Below the pieces are notes generated by a model. The model searched no databases and was not told where the DNA came from. It worked only from the letters and a program-made list of their open reading frames with translations. A stretch of DNA of 64,000 nucleotides. Source: Schistosoma mansoni (Eukaryota > Platyhelminthes > Trematoda > Strigeidida > Schistosomatidae). Each line of letters opens with the position of its first letter. Within the stretch, counting starts at the first letter, position 1. Shown here piece by piece: positions 40,001 to 47,470 of this stretch. The stretch is taken from contig NC_031502.1 of the NCBI RefSeq assembly GCF_000237925.1, positions 2,641,929-2,705,928 on the forward strand, read 5' to 3'. The translations under genes and the position numbers were made by a program.

Positions 40001-41084
40001 CACTCATGATTTCAACTATGAAAATACCAAAACGCTAAGACAAATAAGTGAATGAACTTCACGCCAAAACCTAGGATCTGTTATCCTTAATCTTAGTGGT
40101 TCACTCAGAAATTATAGTCTCGCCGACATTTCTACTGTTCTTTATTCCTGAGGAAGGCACACCTTTAGGATGTGTGACCAACAAAGCGAAGCGACTTTAC
40201 GTGTCAACTTGCTATTGGACCACAATGAGATTTGTTATTAAGGGAATAAATACAAATAATTCAGGCTGAGGAATTACTAAAATTAATATACACGATGGTA
40301 TACGAATGAAGCAGAAACAAGTGGCTAAGACATGTCAGTCAGAAATCAAATTTTGAAAGATCCTACGATACCAACCACTAACAGACGCTACATGGCTCAA
40401 TAAAAATAATGCGAGAAACGTGAAATGGTAGAACACTTACCACAGGACTCACGAACACCTATGACGAGCTGTGAATCAATAACCTGGCCACATCTTTCAT
40501 CTTGTATAAGCTTAATAGCACTGTCCAGGAGCTTCTGTTTTATGGATTCGTATATAGTACTGTTCCACGTTTCCAGCATCAGCTAAAATGTAACTGAATG
40601 TCATACTGTAAGCTACTTTTCTAATAGTACTTTCTTGAAGATGACGTTTGTTGGGACCGTTAAGATGCTTACCAACCAGATAGTTTTCTAGTGGACTAAA
40701 TGGTTGCGGAAGATATTCGCTTTGTTTAGAAAACTTATTCCATTGAGCTATGTACGATTTTAATAATGAAGATTCATCTTGATTACGCATAACAAGCTAA
40801 AGTTGAAATTCCAGAAATGAGAAATTATTACCTGCTGAACTCTCATAATCGATTCCTTAACAGTCTCTGTAAGAGAAGAAATGATGGCGGTCGTTGCTGA
40901 TTCTTGCCATGAGACGATATAATGTACATCTCTAAACAATAAACGTGAGGTAAAATCCTTACGCAAACATATTCTGCCACTCGTCCCTACTGACATTCTC
41001 GGTATTGAGGATGCGCTTCACAATTGTATTCACTTTTGGCCACCTCTGTTCATAACAGTCCTCATGGCACTTTGAAACGTACAT
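15776..41084 (-). CDS. CUL5: Cullin-5 ubiquitin ligase scaffold, complete 13-exon gene
   Basis: Thirteen exons join in phase with GT-AG introns into 787 residues (human CUL5 is 780): 41084-40963, 40931-40832, 40796-40617, 40582-40441, 37490-37360, 34771-34634, 32060-31878, 28603-28434, 25401-25140, 24678-24415, 22077-21844, 17985-17867, 16094-15776. Cullins hold a substrate adaptor at the N-terminus and a RING protein (RBX2 for CUL5) at the C-terminus to ubiquitinate targets. Alignment from memory shows CUL5-specific matches such as [60 protein letters not shown] and [10 protein letters not shown]. The putative NEDD8 lysine is near residue 731 (LLKTRK). The start is the first ATG after an in-frame TAA three codons upstream. 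Introns grow from 31-35 nt at the 5' end to 0.5-3.9 kb. The C-terminus ends VYGT, not the usual YxA. Splicing is inferred; no transcript was seen. Confidence 0.95.
16095..17866 (-). other. Cullin-5 last intron
   Basis: 1.77 kb with a third-family SINE head. A tRNA-like CCTAGGTTCGATGCCCGAC also occurs at 16300. No other gene is seen. Confidence 0.7.
16490..16615 (-). repeat. tRNA-like SINE head, third family
   Basis: GGGTTTCGAACCC and TTAGTGGCCGAAAATCGAAC are shared with 36645-36712. A B-box-like motif and A-box-like end on the minus strand suggest a tRNA-derived SINE. Confidence 0.45.
17867..17985 (-). CDS. CUL5: CUL5 exon 12
   Basis: Residues 643-681 plus two bases: [20 protein letters not shown], then [19 protein letters not shown]. 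It corresponds to human SLVAFPKLKRQVLLYEPQVN. It is too short and AT-rich to stand out alone, but both phases and the GTAAGT donor fit. Confidence 0.92.
19838..19983 (-). mobile_element. Hammerhead SINE family B, partial copy
   Basis: The 3' end through the ribozyme and into the tRNA-like head (GGTTCGAATCTCGC on the minus strand). It is joined to a plus-strand 3' end (19984-20010) and then to a full plus copy. Confidence 0.7.
19885..19945 (-). ncRNA. Hammerhead ribozyme, intact core (family B)
   Basis: Minus strand: CTGAGGA, stem II GTCC/GGAC with loop CATAATA, GAAA, then GTC. Stem I pairs CACTG with CAGTG. Stem III has an A-U and a weak U-G pair. All invariant core bases are present. Confidence 0.65.
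20020..20405 (+). mobile_element. Hammerhead SINE family B, near-full copy
   Basis: Body from CATATGCTCACTAGTGACTG, head GGCTCAGTGGTCTATCGGTC, B-box-like GGTTCAAGTCTC, ribozyme and 3' end. The ribozyme has ACAAAAC for CGAAAC, so it is inactive. Confidence 0.75.
21844..22077 (-). CDS. CUL5: CUL5 exon 11
   Basis: Seventy-eight codons, residues 565-642, from [20 protein letters not shown] to DVDLRRTLW. It matches human EDFYKKNHSGRKLHWHH and ELRRTLW. It forms the part of the cullin homology domain that contacts the RING partner. Confidence 0.95.
22253..22282 (+). repeat. TA microsatellite
   Basis: About 14 TA units in a cullin-5 intron. Shorter TA runs occur at 12548, 21806, 38999 and 46558. 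Confidence 0.9.
22378..22465 (-). mobile_element. RTE 5' UTR fragment
   Basis: On the minus strand this reads GCCTGTAGCTC, then TCCCAAGCCCGAATAAAGGA and ends CCCCATCCTATAG. It parallels 62155-62245 in the RTE 5' region. About 85 bp, isolated in a cullin-5 intron. Confidence 0.6.
23540..23860 (-). mobile_element. Sm-alpha-like SINE, near full
   Basis: Head (AATTGGATAACGTGATGGCG) through the 3' part. The ribozyme core has CTGACCA and ACAAAA for CTGATGA and CGAAA, so it is inactive. A second copy follows it in tandem. Confidence 0.7.
23861..24030 (-). mobile_element. Sm-alpha-like SINE, 5'-truncated tandem copy
   Basis: The 3' half of the family in the same direction as 23540-23860, cut within the ribozyme. 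Confidence 0.65.
24415..24678 (-). CDS. CUL5: CUL5 exon 10
   Basis: Eighty-eight codons, residues 477-564. It starts [20 protein letters not shown] and ends [12 protein letters not shown]. It has the cullin homology core; the loop between the two blocks ([10 protein letters not shown] region) is longer than in human CUL5. Confidence 0.95.
25140..25401 (-). CDS. CUL5: CUL5 exon 9
   Basis: Residues 389-476. It holds [19 protein letters not shown], then [20 protein letters not shown], the start of the conserved cullin homology domain (human YVQNKDVFMRYHKAHLTRR). It ends on a whole codon before GTAAGT. Confidence 0.95.
25670..26025 (-). mobile_element. Same short retroelement, 5'-truncated copy
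   Basis: Holds the 3' two thirds of the family, diverged ([20 protein letters not shown] is still readable). 5' truncation fits target-primed reverse transcription. It lies in a cullin-5 intron in the gene's direction. Confidence 0.7.
26562..27077 (+). mobile_element. Same short retroelement, nearly full copy
   Basis: Begins GTGCCCTGGTACGG, lacking the first ten or so bases, and ends TTCAAATAATAATAATAATG. A 7-bp repeat ATTACTA flanks it (26555-26561, 27078-27084). The same two short frames are open (ending GGYGMFT and CFGLGT). Confidence 0.75.
27600..27830 (+). pseudogene. Possible LINE C-terminal fragment
   Basis: A short open frame reads [20 protein letters not shown], then [16 protein letters not shown]. 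The LGHVLRMP-H-RL-R pattern is common after the RT of trematode LINEs. Only about 60 codons are open; the match is from memory and weak. Confidence 0.4.
28434..28603 (-). CDS. CUL5: CUL5 exon 8
   Basis: Residues 333-388 plus two bases. It reads [20 protein letters not shown], then [14 protein letters not shown], matching CUL5 [14 protein letters not shown]. It ends in a TG that is completed to Cys by the next exon. Confidence 0.94.
28700..28855 (-). mobile_element. Hammerhead SINE family B, worn copy
   Basis: AACCTGGAAGCACTGGACGA, then AATCGAACCCAGGATCTTCG keep the family order, with loss of most of the ribozyme. Confidence 0.55.
29725..29930 (-). mobile_element. Hammerhead SINE family B
   Basis: From the 3' part (GAGTCAATTGAAGG) to the tRNA-like head (minus strand GGCTCAGTGGTCTATCGGTT; GGTTCGAATCTCG). 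Of the same subtype as the copy at 19838, with the same ribozyme sequence. Confidence 0.75.
29778..29835 (-). ncRNA. Hammerhead ribozyme, intact core (family B)
   Basis: The CTGAGGA ... GAAA ... GTC core is intact, matching the copy at 19885-19945. Stem I pairs CACTG with CAGTG and stem II is GTCC/GGAC. Confidence 0.65.
30845..31035 (+). repeat. Dispersed repeat, copy 1
   Basis: CAGTCAGTCAGCTACAACGT to GATATAGTACAGGAAGGAAG matches 35455-35640 in inverted orientation over about 185 bp. Family unknown; a shorter relative may lie at 10440-10490. Confidence 0.7.
31540..31605 (+). mobile_element. Sm-alpha-like ribozyme fragment
   Basis: A short piece with GTTGACGAGCCC, then ATAGGATGAAACGCGCGTC. 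The first core base is changed (TTGA for CTGA). Only the ribozyme part remains. Confidence 0.55.
31878..32060 (-). CDS. CUL5: CUL5 exon 7
   Basis: Sixty-one codons, residues 272-332 ([20 protein letters not shown] ... NAEIMLK). It keeps the CUL5 layout of a helix that ends before a LEEHI-like motif (here LEEYI). The donor is GTTAGT, weaker than its neighbours. Confidence 0.9.
32690..33935 (-). mobile_element. RTE-clade LINE fragment: RT and C-terminus
   Basis: On the minus strand it starts [16 protein letters not shown] near 33925 (RT block 1). It passes through pieces with [16 protein letters not shown] palm sequence (33480-33400) and [20 protein letters not shown] (33285). It ends at the RTE tail before TAAGTAAGT near 32704. 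Several frames are broken. It sits in a cullin-5 intron in the gene's own direction. Confidence 0.8.
34634..34771 (-). CDS. CUL5: CUL5 exon 6
   Basis: Forty-six codons, residues 226-271, from [20 protein letters not shown] to FVVDYM. It matches CUL5 NYMKYADAKLKEEEKRALRY. The donor is GTAAGT and the acceptor ACAG. Confidence 0.94.
34983..35222. mobile_element. Sm-alpha-like SINE fold-back
   Basis: 34983-35110 is the 3' part on the minus strand and 35113-35222 is the ribozyme and 3' part on the plus strand, joined without a head. It contains an intact hammerhead core. Confidence 0.7.
35143..35204 (+). ncRNA. Hammerhead ribozyme, intact core (Sm-alpha type)
   Basis: CTGACGA at 35155-35161, stem II GTCC/GGAC with loop CAAATA, GAAAC at 35176-35180 and the cleavage triplet GTC at 35185-35187. 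Stem I pairs ATCCGG with CTGGAT. Stem III is very short (AC/GU around GCGC), as in known schistosome hammerheads, which cleave best as dimers. Expected self-cleavage is after C35187 when transcribed on the plus strand. Confidence 0.75.
35455..35640 (-). repeat. Dispersed repeat, copy 2
   Basis: Inverted partner of 30845-31035, in the next but one cullin-5 intron. The pair could base-pair in the pre-mRNA. Confidence 0.7.
36580..36715 (-). repeat. tRNA-like SINE head, third family
   Basis: Minus strand: AGTGGCTTCGCGGTTAAGTC then GGGTTCAAACCCAG, a good A-box/B-box pair. It is not a real tRNA, since no cloverleaf with paired acceptor ends can be drawn. Confidence 0.5.
37360..37490 (-). CDS. CUL5: CUL5 exon 5
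   Basis: Residues 182-225. It begins with the split codon GTC, then [21 protein letters not shown] and a [14 protein letters not shown] segment matching CUL5 DNFEKAYLDSTERFYR. The phase joins both neighbours. Confidence 0.94.
38105..38631 (+). mobile_element. Same short retroelement, full copy with 12-bp TSD
   Basis: Perfect 12-bp target-site duplications ATACATTCACAA lie at 38093-38104 and 38632-38643. It starts GCCCCCAAATGCCCTGGTAC and ends TTAAATAAATAATAAAATAA. Two overlapping short frames are open: one ends RVRGCGGST (38314), the other runs 38296-38526 ([20 protein letters not shown] ... CFGLGT). It lies in a cullin-5 intron, antisense to the gene. Confidence 0.85.
39720..39812 (+). repeat. 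Dispersed repeat shared with 4.7 kb
   Basis: CTACAGTTGATGGTTAAGGT to CATCAGCTAAAATGCC matches the copy near 4.7 kb inverted. It abuts a family B SINE. Confidence 0.5.
39815..40030 (+). mobile_element. Hammerhead SINE family B
   Basis: Head ACTCAGTGGTCTATCGGTTA, B-box-like GTTTGAATCTCGCG, ribozyme, then CTTCCAGGTTTTTCATGGTG to TTTCAACTATG. Antisense in the long cullin-5 intron. It directly follows a copy of another dispersed repeat (39720-39812). Confidence 0.75.
39917..39975 (+). ncRNA. Hammerhead ribozyme, intact core (family B)
   Basis: GCACTG pairs perfectly with CAGTGC (stem I, 6 bp). CTGAGGA, GAAAC and GTC are intact. Stem II is reduced to GTC/GAC. Confidence 0.65.
40441..40582 (-). 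CDS. CUL5: CUL5 exon 4
   Basis: Residues 135-181 plus one base. It reads [20 protein letters not shown] and ends [12 protein letters not shown]. Both ends match CUL5 ([21 protein letters not shown]). A 2.95-kb intron follows, the first long one. Confidence 0.94.
40617..40796 (-). CDS. CUL5: CUL5 exon 3
   Basis: Sixty whole codons, residues 75-134, including [17 protein letters not shown] and a [14 protein letters not shown] stretch like CUL5 PKPFCQLEITLMGK. This is part of the N-terminal cullin repeat that contacts the adaptor. It is followed by a 34-nt intron (40583-40616). Confidence 0.93.
40832..40931 (-). CDS. CUL5: CUL5 exon 2
   Basis: Codes residues 41-74 ([15 protein letters not shown]...), matching CUL5 SDVHAVCLW. 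It lies between a 31-nt intron (40932-40962) and a 35-nt intron (40797-40831). Without removal of the 31-nt intron the frame would not join exon 1, so the micro-intron is well supported. Confidence 0.9.
40963..41084 (-). CDS. CUL5: CUL5 exon 1 (start codon)
   Basis: Codes residues 1-40 plus two bases of 41. It starts [18 protein letters not shown] and continues through [10 protein letters not shown], which matches the start of CUL5 (EDKW...QQWFDLF). An in-frame TAA lies just upstream of the ATG, so no longer N-terminus is visible. It ends at GTAAGG, which opens a 31-nt intron. Confidence 0.88.
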
Positions 41085-41314
41085 GTCATCAATTTAGCAC
41101 TGAAGAACTCACATCAACAGCTAGCATCCCAACTTTTCCGTACTACGCGCTGTAAAAATATCAATTCAAGGACTAATTGATGAGATCAAACTTCAAATAG
41201 CACGGTGGGAGAAGCAACATTTACAAAATTAAAACCTTTATCCGAATCCTCAGATCCATTCATATTCGACCTTTATAATAGCTTGCCTGTAACTAAGCTA
41301 TGAATTAAATTCAC

Positions 41315-41581
41315 TTCGTATTACTTGTTTGGATCTTCCCATCGATTTTGTTAGGACTGCATCTGGTCAGTCTCTATTTGGCATATGTGCATACTGTGCG
41401 TATTGCCTCGATATAGCCTTAATTCACAAGCATGGTTAGCAGAGATGGATAGTGGCTAGCAGTGGAATCCAGGACGCGCGTTTCGTCCTATTTGGGACTC
41501 GTCAGCTGGATGTACCTGCATCTCAGAGTTGATTTCACTCTGGGACTCGAACCCAGTACCGTAGCTTCAAACGCCATCGCG
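41315..41581 (-). mobile_element. Sm-alpha-like SINE next to the assembly gap
   Basis: Near-full copy; its tRNA-like head (GCGATGGCGTTTGAAGC, CGAGTCCCAGAG) runs into the N block. The ribozyme core is intact. Confidence 0.75.
41460..41520 (-). ncRNA. Hammerhead ribozyme, intact core (Sm-alpha type)
   Basis: Minus strand: CTGACGA (41506-41500), GTCCCAAATAGGAC stem II, GAAAC, GTC. Stem I pairs ATCCAG with CTGGAT perfectly. Confidence 0.75.
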
Positions 41582-41781
41582 NNNNNNNNNNNNNNNNNNN
41601 NNNNNNNNNNNNNNNNNNNNNNNNNNNNNNNNNNNNNNNNNNNNNNNNNNNNNNNNNNNNNNNNNNNNNNNNNNNNNNNNNNNNNNNNNNNNNNNNNNNN
41701 NNNNNNNNNNNNNNNNNNNNNNNNNNNNNNNNNNNNNNNNNNNNNNNNNNNNNNNNNNNNNNNNNNNNNNNNNNNNNNNNN
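41582..41781. other. Assembly gap (200 N)
   Basis: Exactly 200 unknown bases. Sm-alpha-like sequence faces inward from both sides (GACGCGCG on the left, GCGCGTCC on the right, inverted), so the gap probably hides an inverted SINE pair that defeated assembly. Confidence 0.95.
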
Positions 41782-41830
41782 GCGCGTCCTGGATTCCACT
41801 GCTAGCCACTATCCATCTCTGCTAAGCTAT
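41782..41830 (+). mobile_element. Sm-alpha-like SINE, 3' piece after the gap
   Basis: GCGCGTCCTGGATTCCACTG, then CTAGCCACTATCCATCTCTG: the end of a plus-strand copy whose start is in the gap. Confidence 0.7.
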
Positions 41831-41870
41831 GAATTGCCTGAAAATATGTGATGTTACAGCAGAATTTAAC

Positions 41871-44527
41871 TCAGAAGACAGTATAGATTTGCAGATCTTC
41901 AGTCTTCAGTAATAAGGATATTGGGTTAGTGGACCTGTGACAGTTTGCTTCTAAGTTAAGGTCCAGCTTCTCTTTGGAAGTGTTCACTGATGGGTCTGAT
42001 ACCATTTGTTCGGGTATGGCGTTCCAGTTATAAACCACTCCAGAAAAGCCTAACCCCATTTTAAGTTCATTAGATCGCGGCTTGTGAAACTTCTCGCTAT
42101 GAACTCGGAGACTATTGGTACTGAAGGGAGCAAGATGATAAAACAAATTAGCACCCAAATCGTAATTAAAGATACGAAATGTCAATATAAGGTCACATTG
42201 CTTTCTGGGGTACGAGGCGTTTTACGCACTCATCATAAGGAGCTCGGAAATATTGTTCACTAATTTTGTTCCAACATGCTAAAAACACTCAGATGAGTTA
42301 GCATCATTTATCATACATAGGCCAGCTGCTTGAATACAGTACTCTAAGTGTGGTGTTACATAGGTGCTATATAAAATTCGAAACATCTTGTCAATTCATC
42401 CGAGTTCTCGGTGAAGTGGCCACAATGCATGAAACCCTTCGGCAACTGCTGCATTAGAATGATCAGTCTCTTTCAAGTCGTGTTCCTGTACGTATGTAAG
42501 AGACGTACCATGAGCAGTATACTGGTAACTGTTATCGTGGCCGATGTGCAAAAGTACACCCATTCAAAAATTAAATTCTAAGCCCCAACATCAAGCCATC
42601 TAAATAGTTCGTCCAGGTCAGTTTGAAATCAAAATGACTAGCCTCACTTCTTATTGTTCTCCATTTTTTGACATCATCTGAAAACAATAATGTCGACGAC
42701 TAGAGCAATAGAGGTAATTCATCGACGTAGAGAAGGAAAAATATATGAGATTTCACCTTAAGGTAAGCTACTTTTGACCTGCTTCCATTCAGATAGCGTC
42801 CCATTAACCCTCAGTATCCGTCTGCAGTTAACGGATTGTAAGAATCTATGTGACTTAGTAACTTAACCCGAATTACCGTTTCAAGTAACTTAACGACTAT
42901 GCTGGTTCGACTGACAGGTCGATAATTGGATTTGATCCGTCTCTGACCATCGTTAAATATAGGACTGACTATATCATCTTTCCAATCTCTAGGGAGTTGA
43001 ACAAGTGGAAGGGATATTTTGAAGAGCATCGCGAGTGGTCTTGAAATAATGCTCGCAAGAGATGACAGCGGTCGTGGATGTAACCCATCAGGGCCCGGTA
43101 TCTTACAAGGTTTGAGGTTAGTGATCGATGGAGGAACAGTTTCCTCAGTCGCATGTGCAGGTTATATGGCTGGTATATCTGTGTGATTAGGACAAGTACT
43201 TTTAACAAAACATGTAGAATGGACTTCGCTGAAATCGTTTGATAAAGTCTCGGCTCTTGCCAGATCTGATTCAACCAGTAAATCTGAATTTTCATGTAAC
43301 AGTAACAAGAGAACATCATCACTATGTTTCTTCTCCGTTAAACGTACGCAACACAGTCTTTCGGACAATTACGGCTAGCATATGCCAGCCGTCTTTCGTA
43401 AGTAATACAGCACCCATCTATGGTCTTTTTACGTATATTTCGGATTTTTCGGTATTCACGCTTAAATGATTCGTGTCCTGTTGACAAGAATAAGTCCCGA
43501 AAAGGTTTCCTACGCTTCAACAGCTTTCGGGTTTCCTTAATAATCCATGAAGGGCCATGTGATAGCTTAAGTGTTAACCATAGGATAAACGGTGATGTTA
43601 CGTACTGGAATGTAGCCATAAACTTATTTCATTCGTCTTCGGTCGATCCGTCGGCATCGACTGACCAATCAGTCGAGATGGTACAGTCTCTGGTTACCAG
43701 CTATTAGCTCGTCAGATGTTGGGATGGGGTGGAGCAGATACATAATGTATACCATGAGTCCGAAACCCAAAGTAAAGTGCCACGCGATCACTACTCCCTA
43801 GTGGGGAAAGGTGCTGAATGTTAGTGACATCATCACAGTGGTGTGTGAGCACAAGGTTCACCAATAACGAATCATATTCCAAGTCAATGTGTTGGTTTTC
43901 CGATACATTGTACAAATGTACACTGAACAATGGTTGATAGAAGGTCGCAATCGAAACCCCCCACCTGAAGCTCTAAGCTCTATCCAGATGATATATGGTG
44001 CATTGAAATCTCCAACGGTGAGACAACATTCCGCCTTATTCCAAGAACAAATGTGTCTTAAGATAAAGTCTATAACAGGACAACATTTATTAAGGTATAC
44101 TCCTCCCAATATTACTAACCCATGTCTAGACTCTGTACAACATGAGCCTCCGAGATGATCGATTGTACACGAAAGTGATCCATAACGCATAACATTATGC
44201 CTCCTCCCTTGAGAATTATCACTTTTAATACAGATGTAGCCTGTGATGATGGGAAAATAGTTTTATGATGACCTTCGAAACCTTTGGTCGGTAATAAAGA
44301 TCTTTGGAACTTAATAACGATGCTACTCCAGAAGATCACTCCTGAACCACATATATCTCAAAATAGACGGGTGAAATAATGAAACTAGCCTGAATGGTGG
44401 GACAGGTGCTAGGCTGATTGATTTTTTCAGAGATTTTGATTGACAAAGCCATCCTCGTAGCAGCACTAACTATATATGTTTTGTCATCGTTGTTAGACTG
44501 ACTTAAAATCTGGTGTATTAGTAGCAA
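41871..44527 (-). mobile_element. Second CR1-clade LINE, decayed
   Basis: Minus-strand ORF2 remnants in order: endonuclease (LTVGDFNAP near 44000; LSPLGSSDRVALYF near 43800), linker (43619-43338, KREYRKIRNIRKK), RT start (43029-42811, WKDDIVSPIF then SNYRPVSRTSIVVKLLE) and tail (42185-41871, HKPRSNELKMG, VVYNWNAIPEQMVSDPSVN). Many stops and shifts. It differs from the plus-strand CR1 copy at 50-53 kb, so it is another family. It may be cut at its 3' side by the SINE pair around the assembly gap. Confidence 0.75.
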
Positions 44528-45349
44528 TTCAGTTAGAAAAAGATACAGCTAGAGAGGATTCATTCATTTCAACAAGTTTATCTCACCTATACAAATAAAA
44601 TAAAAGGTTACAACAGGACCATTACAAGCCTCTAATCAGAGCCATGTCTTATGGTGTCTCAGTGCACTATGATTTTCCACCTCTAGAACCTCGACCTAAG
44701 AGTCATGAAGGACCGACAGACGCCAGTCCTCTACGGCTTTCTTTCATACCACGACTCCATGTCGTGCACCGACCACCTCTCTTAACAGCCCTAGAGTTGG
44801 TACTAATATACTAAGTGAAATTAGCTGAAACGCTATTCATAGCACATTTTCAGACCAACAAGGTCGATGTTTCAATATTGTGATCGTCTCTTTGTTCGAT
44901 TACAGGTTGCCGAACCTCCGCATTTCAGACATTATGTTGCTACTAGTTGTCAGTTAGAATCAGGCAACAACAATGATCAATCATAGAGTTGTCTAGCATC
45001 CTCAACCCGGAGTGGTCTGATTTCGCAGGGATAGAAGGAAACTACTCTTACCGACACGATGTAGGTCCGAACTTGTGCAGCCAAGCTTACATCACAAAGA
45101 CTCCAAAGATGTCTCAGATTGCTGCAAGCCTCCCTGGCTTTCACTATACGTGAATTGACACGACAACGATTATTTGCAACTACATAGATAGATGAACTTC
45201 ACGACCAACACCAACCGCTCACTACCAAGAGTGAGTGCAAGCACGTAGTCATGCTTTCCTTTAAAAGGTGGTTTGCGCCTAGAACATGAGAAGGGAACAG
45301 AATGAAACCTAACTTCCAAATGAAATTATTGCTTTTCGTTTCAGCGATC
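44528..45349. other. Unrecognised, more GC-rich stretch
   Basis: Less AT-rich than the surrounding introns, with no long frame. Probably old transposon sequence (it lies between two LINE pieces), but I cannot name it. Confidence 0.4.
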
Positions 45350-45670
45350 TTCAAAGACATTTCACAGTTGCAATATCTCGTATCATTGGAGTGTTTAAAG
45401 ACCAGTTTGAATTAGTGGTCTTGCCTTTTCGCTTGTGTATGTTGAAGCCCATTGATGTAGAGGCTACTACCAGCCTGGTTGCCTTCACCTGCATATGTTG
45501 ATGTGTATGGGATAGAAGGGTCAGGTCATCTGCGAAGTCCGAATCATCTAGTTGCATCCAACCGGTCCATTGTATTCCGTGCTTCCCCTTAGATGTGTAG
45601 GTTTTCATAATCCAGTAAGCCACCAAAAGAAACAGAAAGGGGGGAAAGTAAACAGTCCTATGAGTATGCT
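45350..45670 (-). mobile_element. RTE-clade LINE fragment: RT palm
   Basis: Reads [20 protein letters not shown], then [18 protein letters not shown] and GFNIHKRKGKT. FADDL is the RT catalytic motif of RTE elements. The same segment exists at 33.35-33.55 kb. Both ends are truncated. Confidence 0.8.
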
Positions 45671-46949
45671 GAAGTCTTTAACTTGTTTGAATACATAGCT
45701 TGTGTTCAAGATTGTACCCCACTGAAAGTGAGAAGCTGAAGTGTCTTTAATAAACCACAATCATTAACCATGGAATGGGTTTGATGATGAGAATTATCCG
45801 AATTATTGTACTAACTAGGGATTCCCGAAACAGTCCAATTCACGCCTAGCAAAACTAGATGGGCACAAACGAATTATATATGGAATTCATAATCAGTGGT
45901 GAATCAAGTACAAAAGAATCACAATTTCTTACAAATACTACAATGAGTCATGGTTTTTCACCCGTGATTTTACCTATGTTCTTTTAGTGAATCAACTAAA
46001 TACTAACAGTGTTTAAGACCCTCCTTGGAAGTTTTTGAAATTGCACGTACACTTTTTGTTGTGTAATTTGTGGCCTAGCATTTAAATCTGAAGCTATTTT
46101 TCCTCACCTATTCACTTGTACATACCATTCATCTTTTGATTCTAAATAGGACGGTCACTATTTTTTGGTTTTGTTTCTCTGGAGTTTCTTGCGAATTTTT
46201 GTAGTTCCCGAGAACTATACCCACGTTGCTATTAATGACGTTTTATGGCGTCTGGGATAGTGCTTTGTTCTTCCTTTTTTAATTGCGTTGCTTGAACTGA
46301 CCGAAGTTGAGTAACTTTTCATTGTGAATTGGAATGTAATCTCGTTGTAACCCCAAAGTCCATTCACGATATCTCTTTAAGTATAATTTTATTATCACTG
46401 TGTTTGGTGACCTTACTGTGTTCTATTTTATGCTTTTGTGGTGAGCAAGTCATTGTTGTTCAGTCCATTCGGTTAACTGTTGCACTCACTTGAATAAAGC
46501 ACATGAGATCTGTTTCAATCAGAAGACTGCCCCCATTATTCGTAAATATACATTTATTAGTATATATATATATATGCCCCTACGATAAATCACAGTTATA
46601 TTCAAGGTGAAAAGACGACAATATCAGTCACTCACTAACCACTCAAGAGCAAAAATGCCAGTTTAATAGTTGCTTTCATAGCAAATAGACCCCACAAACT
46701 TCATGTGTAATATCCTGAGCACTTTTCATATGAATAGTGATTAAATATACGGATATCTTACAAGGCCTTGAGGCTTCGGCTGCGGCAGCCCTACAGTCAC
46801 TTGTGGTTATAAGGTCGTAAATAGTTATGACTCCTATATTTTTACAATACGTTACATTGAGTGATATTACCTTACTTATTGTATGAATAATAGCAGTTAT
46901 TTATTTTCATCACTGCACTCTTGCTAGAATTGGTTCCTAATGATCACCC
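45671..46949. other. No recognised content
   Basis: T-rich non-coding sequence with a short TA run at 46558. Confidence 0.5.
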
Positions 46950-47470
46950 ATGCAACTGCTCTACTATTTAACCCTATCAGACGTGCAGTTTATAGGTGTC
47001 CGAATCCCAATATTTCTAACAAAGAGCAGAACGGGTGGTTTCGTAGTAGTCGGTAAATCGTTTACACTAAGCTAAAAAAGGAGGACAGTTTGAACTGTAA
47101 TCCAAGGGACACCACTGTGCAGATTTCTATGTTGACTAGGTCTTGTTAACATATAGCCGTTGTTCAATCACTGATAAAGTCACCTATCTTGTTTCTGATC
47201 CCCCAAATAATTCGAAAGTTTTTCAGTGTTATCCTTTGGCCTGGGTGGTGAACTTTGTTGACGTCTTTGCTTAGATCTATGGAAATTACACCTACCGGAA
47301 TATTAGAAGCATTCGTTGTAGTAAAACTTCTTGAAATGAGGTTTACCAAACACAAAGAGCTTTTCCTACAAACATGTTGTTCCCTCGCTAGGATATTATT
47401 CTCTTCCACAAGGTTAAGAATAACCTCAGAAGAGGTTTCCAAGGTTTGACTGCATGGAAACCTACCAAAG
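46950..47470 (-). pseudogene. CR1-like reverse transcriptase fragment
   Basis: Reads LNLVEENNILAREQHVCRKS, then SCLVNLISRSF-like sequence and GVISIDLSKDVNKVHHPG, which corresponds to RT blocks (Q.GFR.G.SC..NL; IDLSKAFDKV). Further 3' a worn SGVPQG-like and VNDLP stretch follows. Too short and mutated to place in a family. Confidence 0.6.

Noticed and set aside
41462-41851. Frames running across the N block
   Set aside because: They are open only because N codons are not stops.
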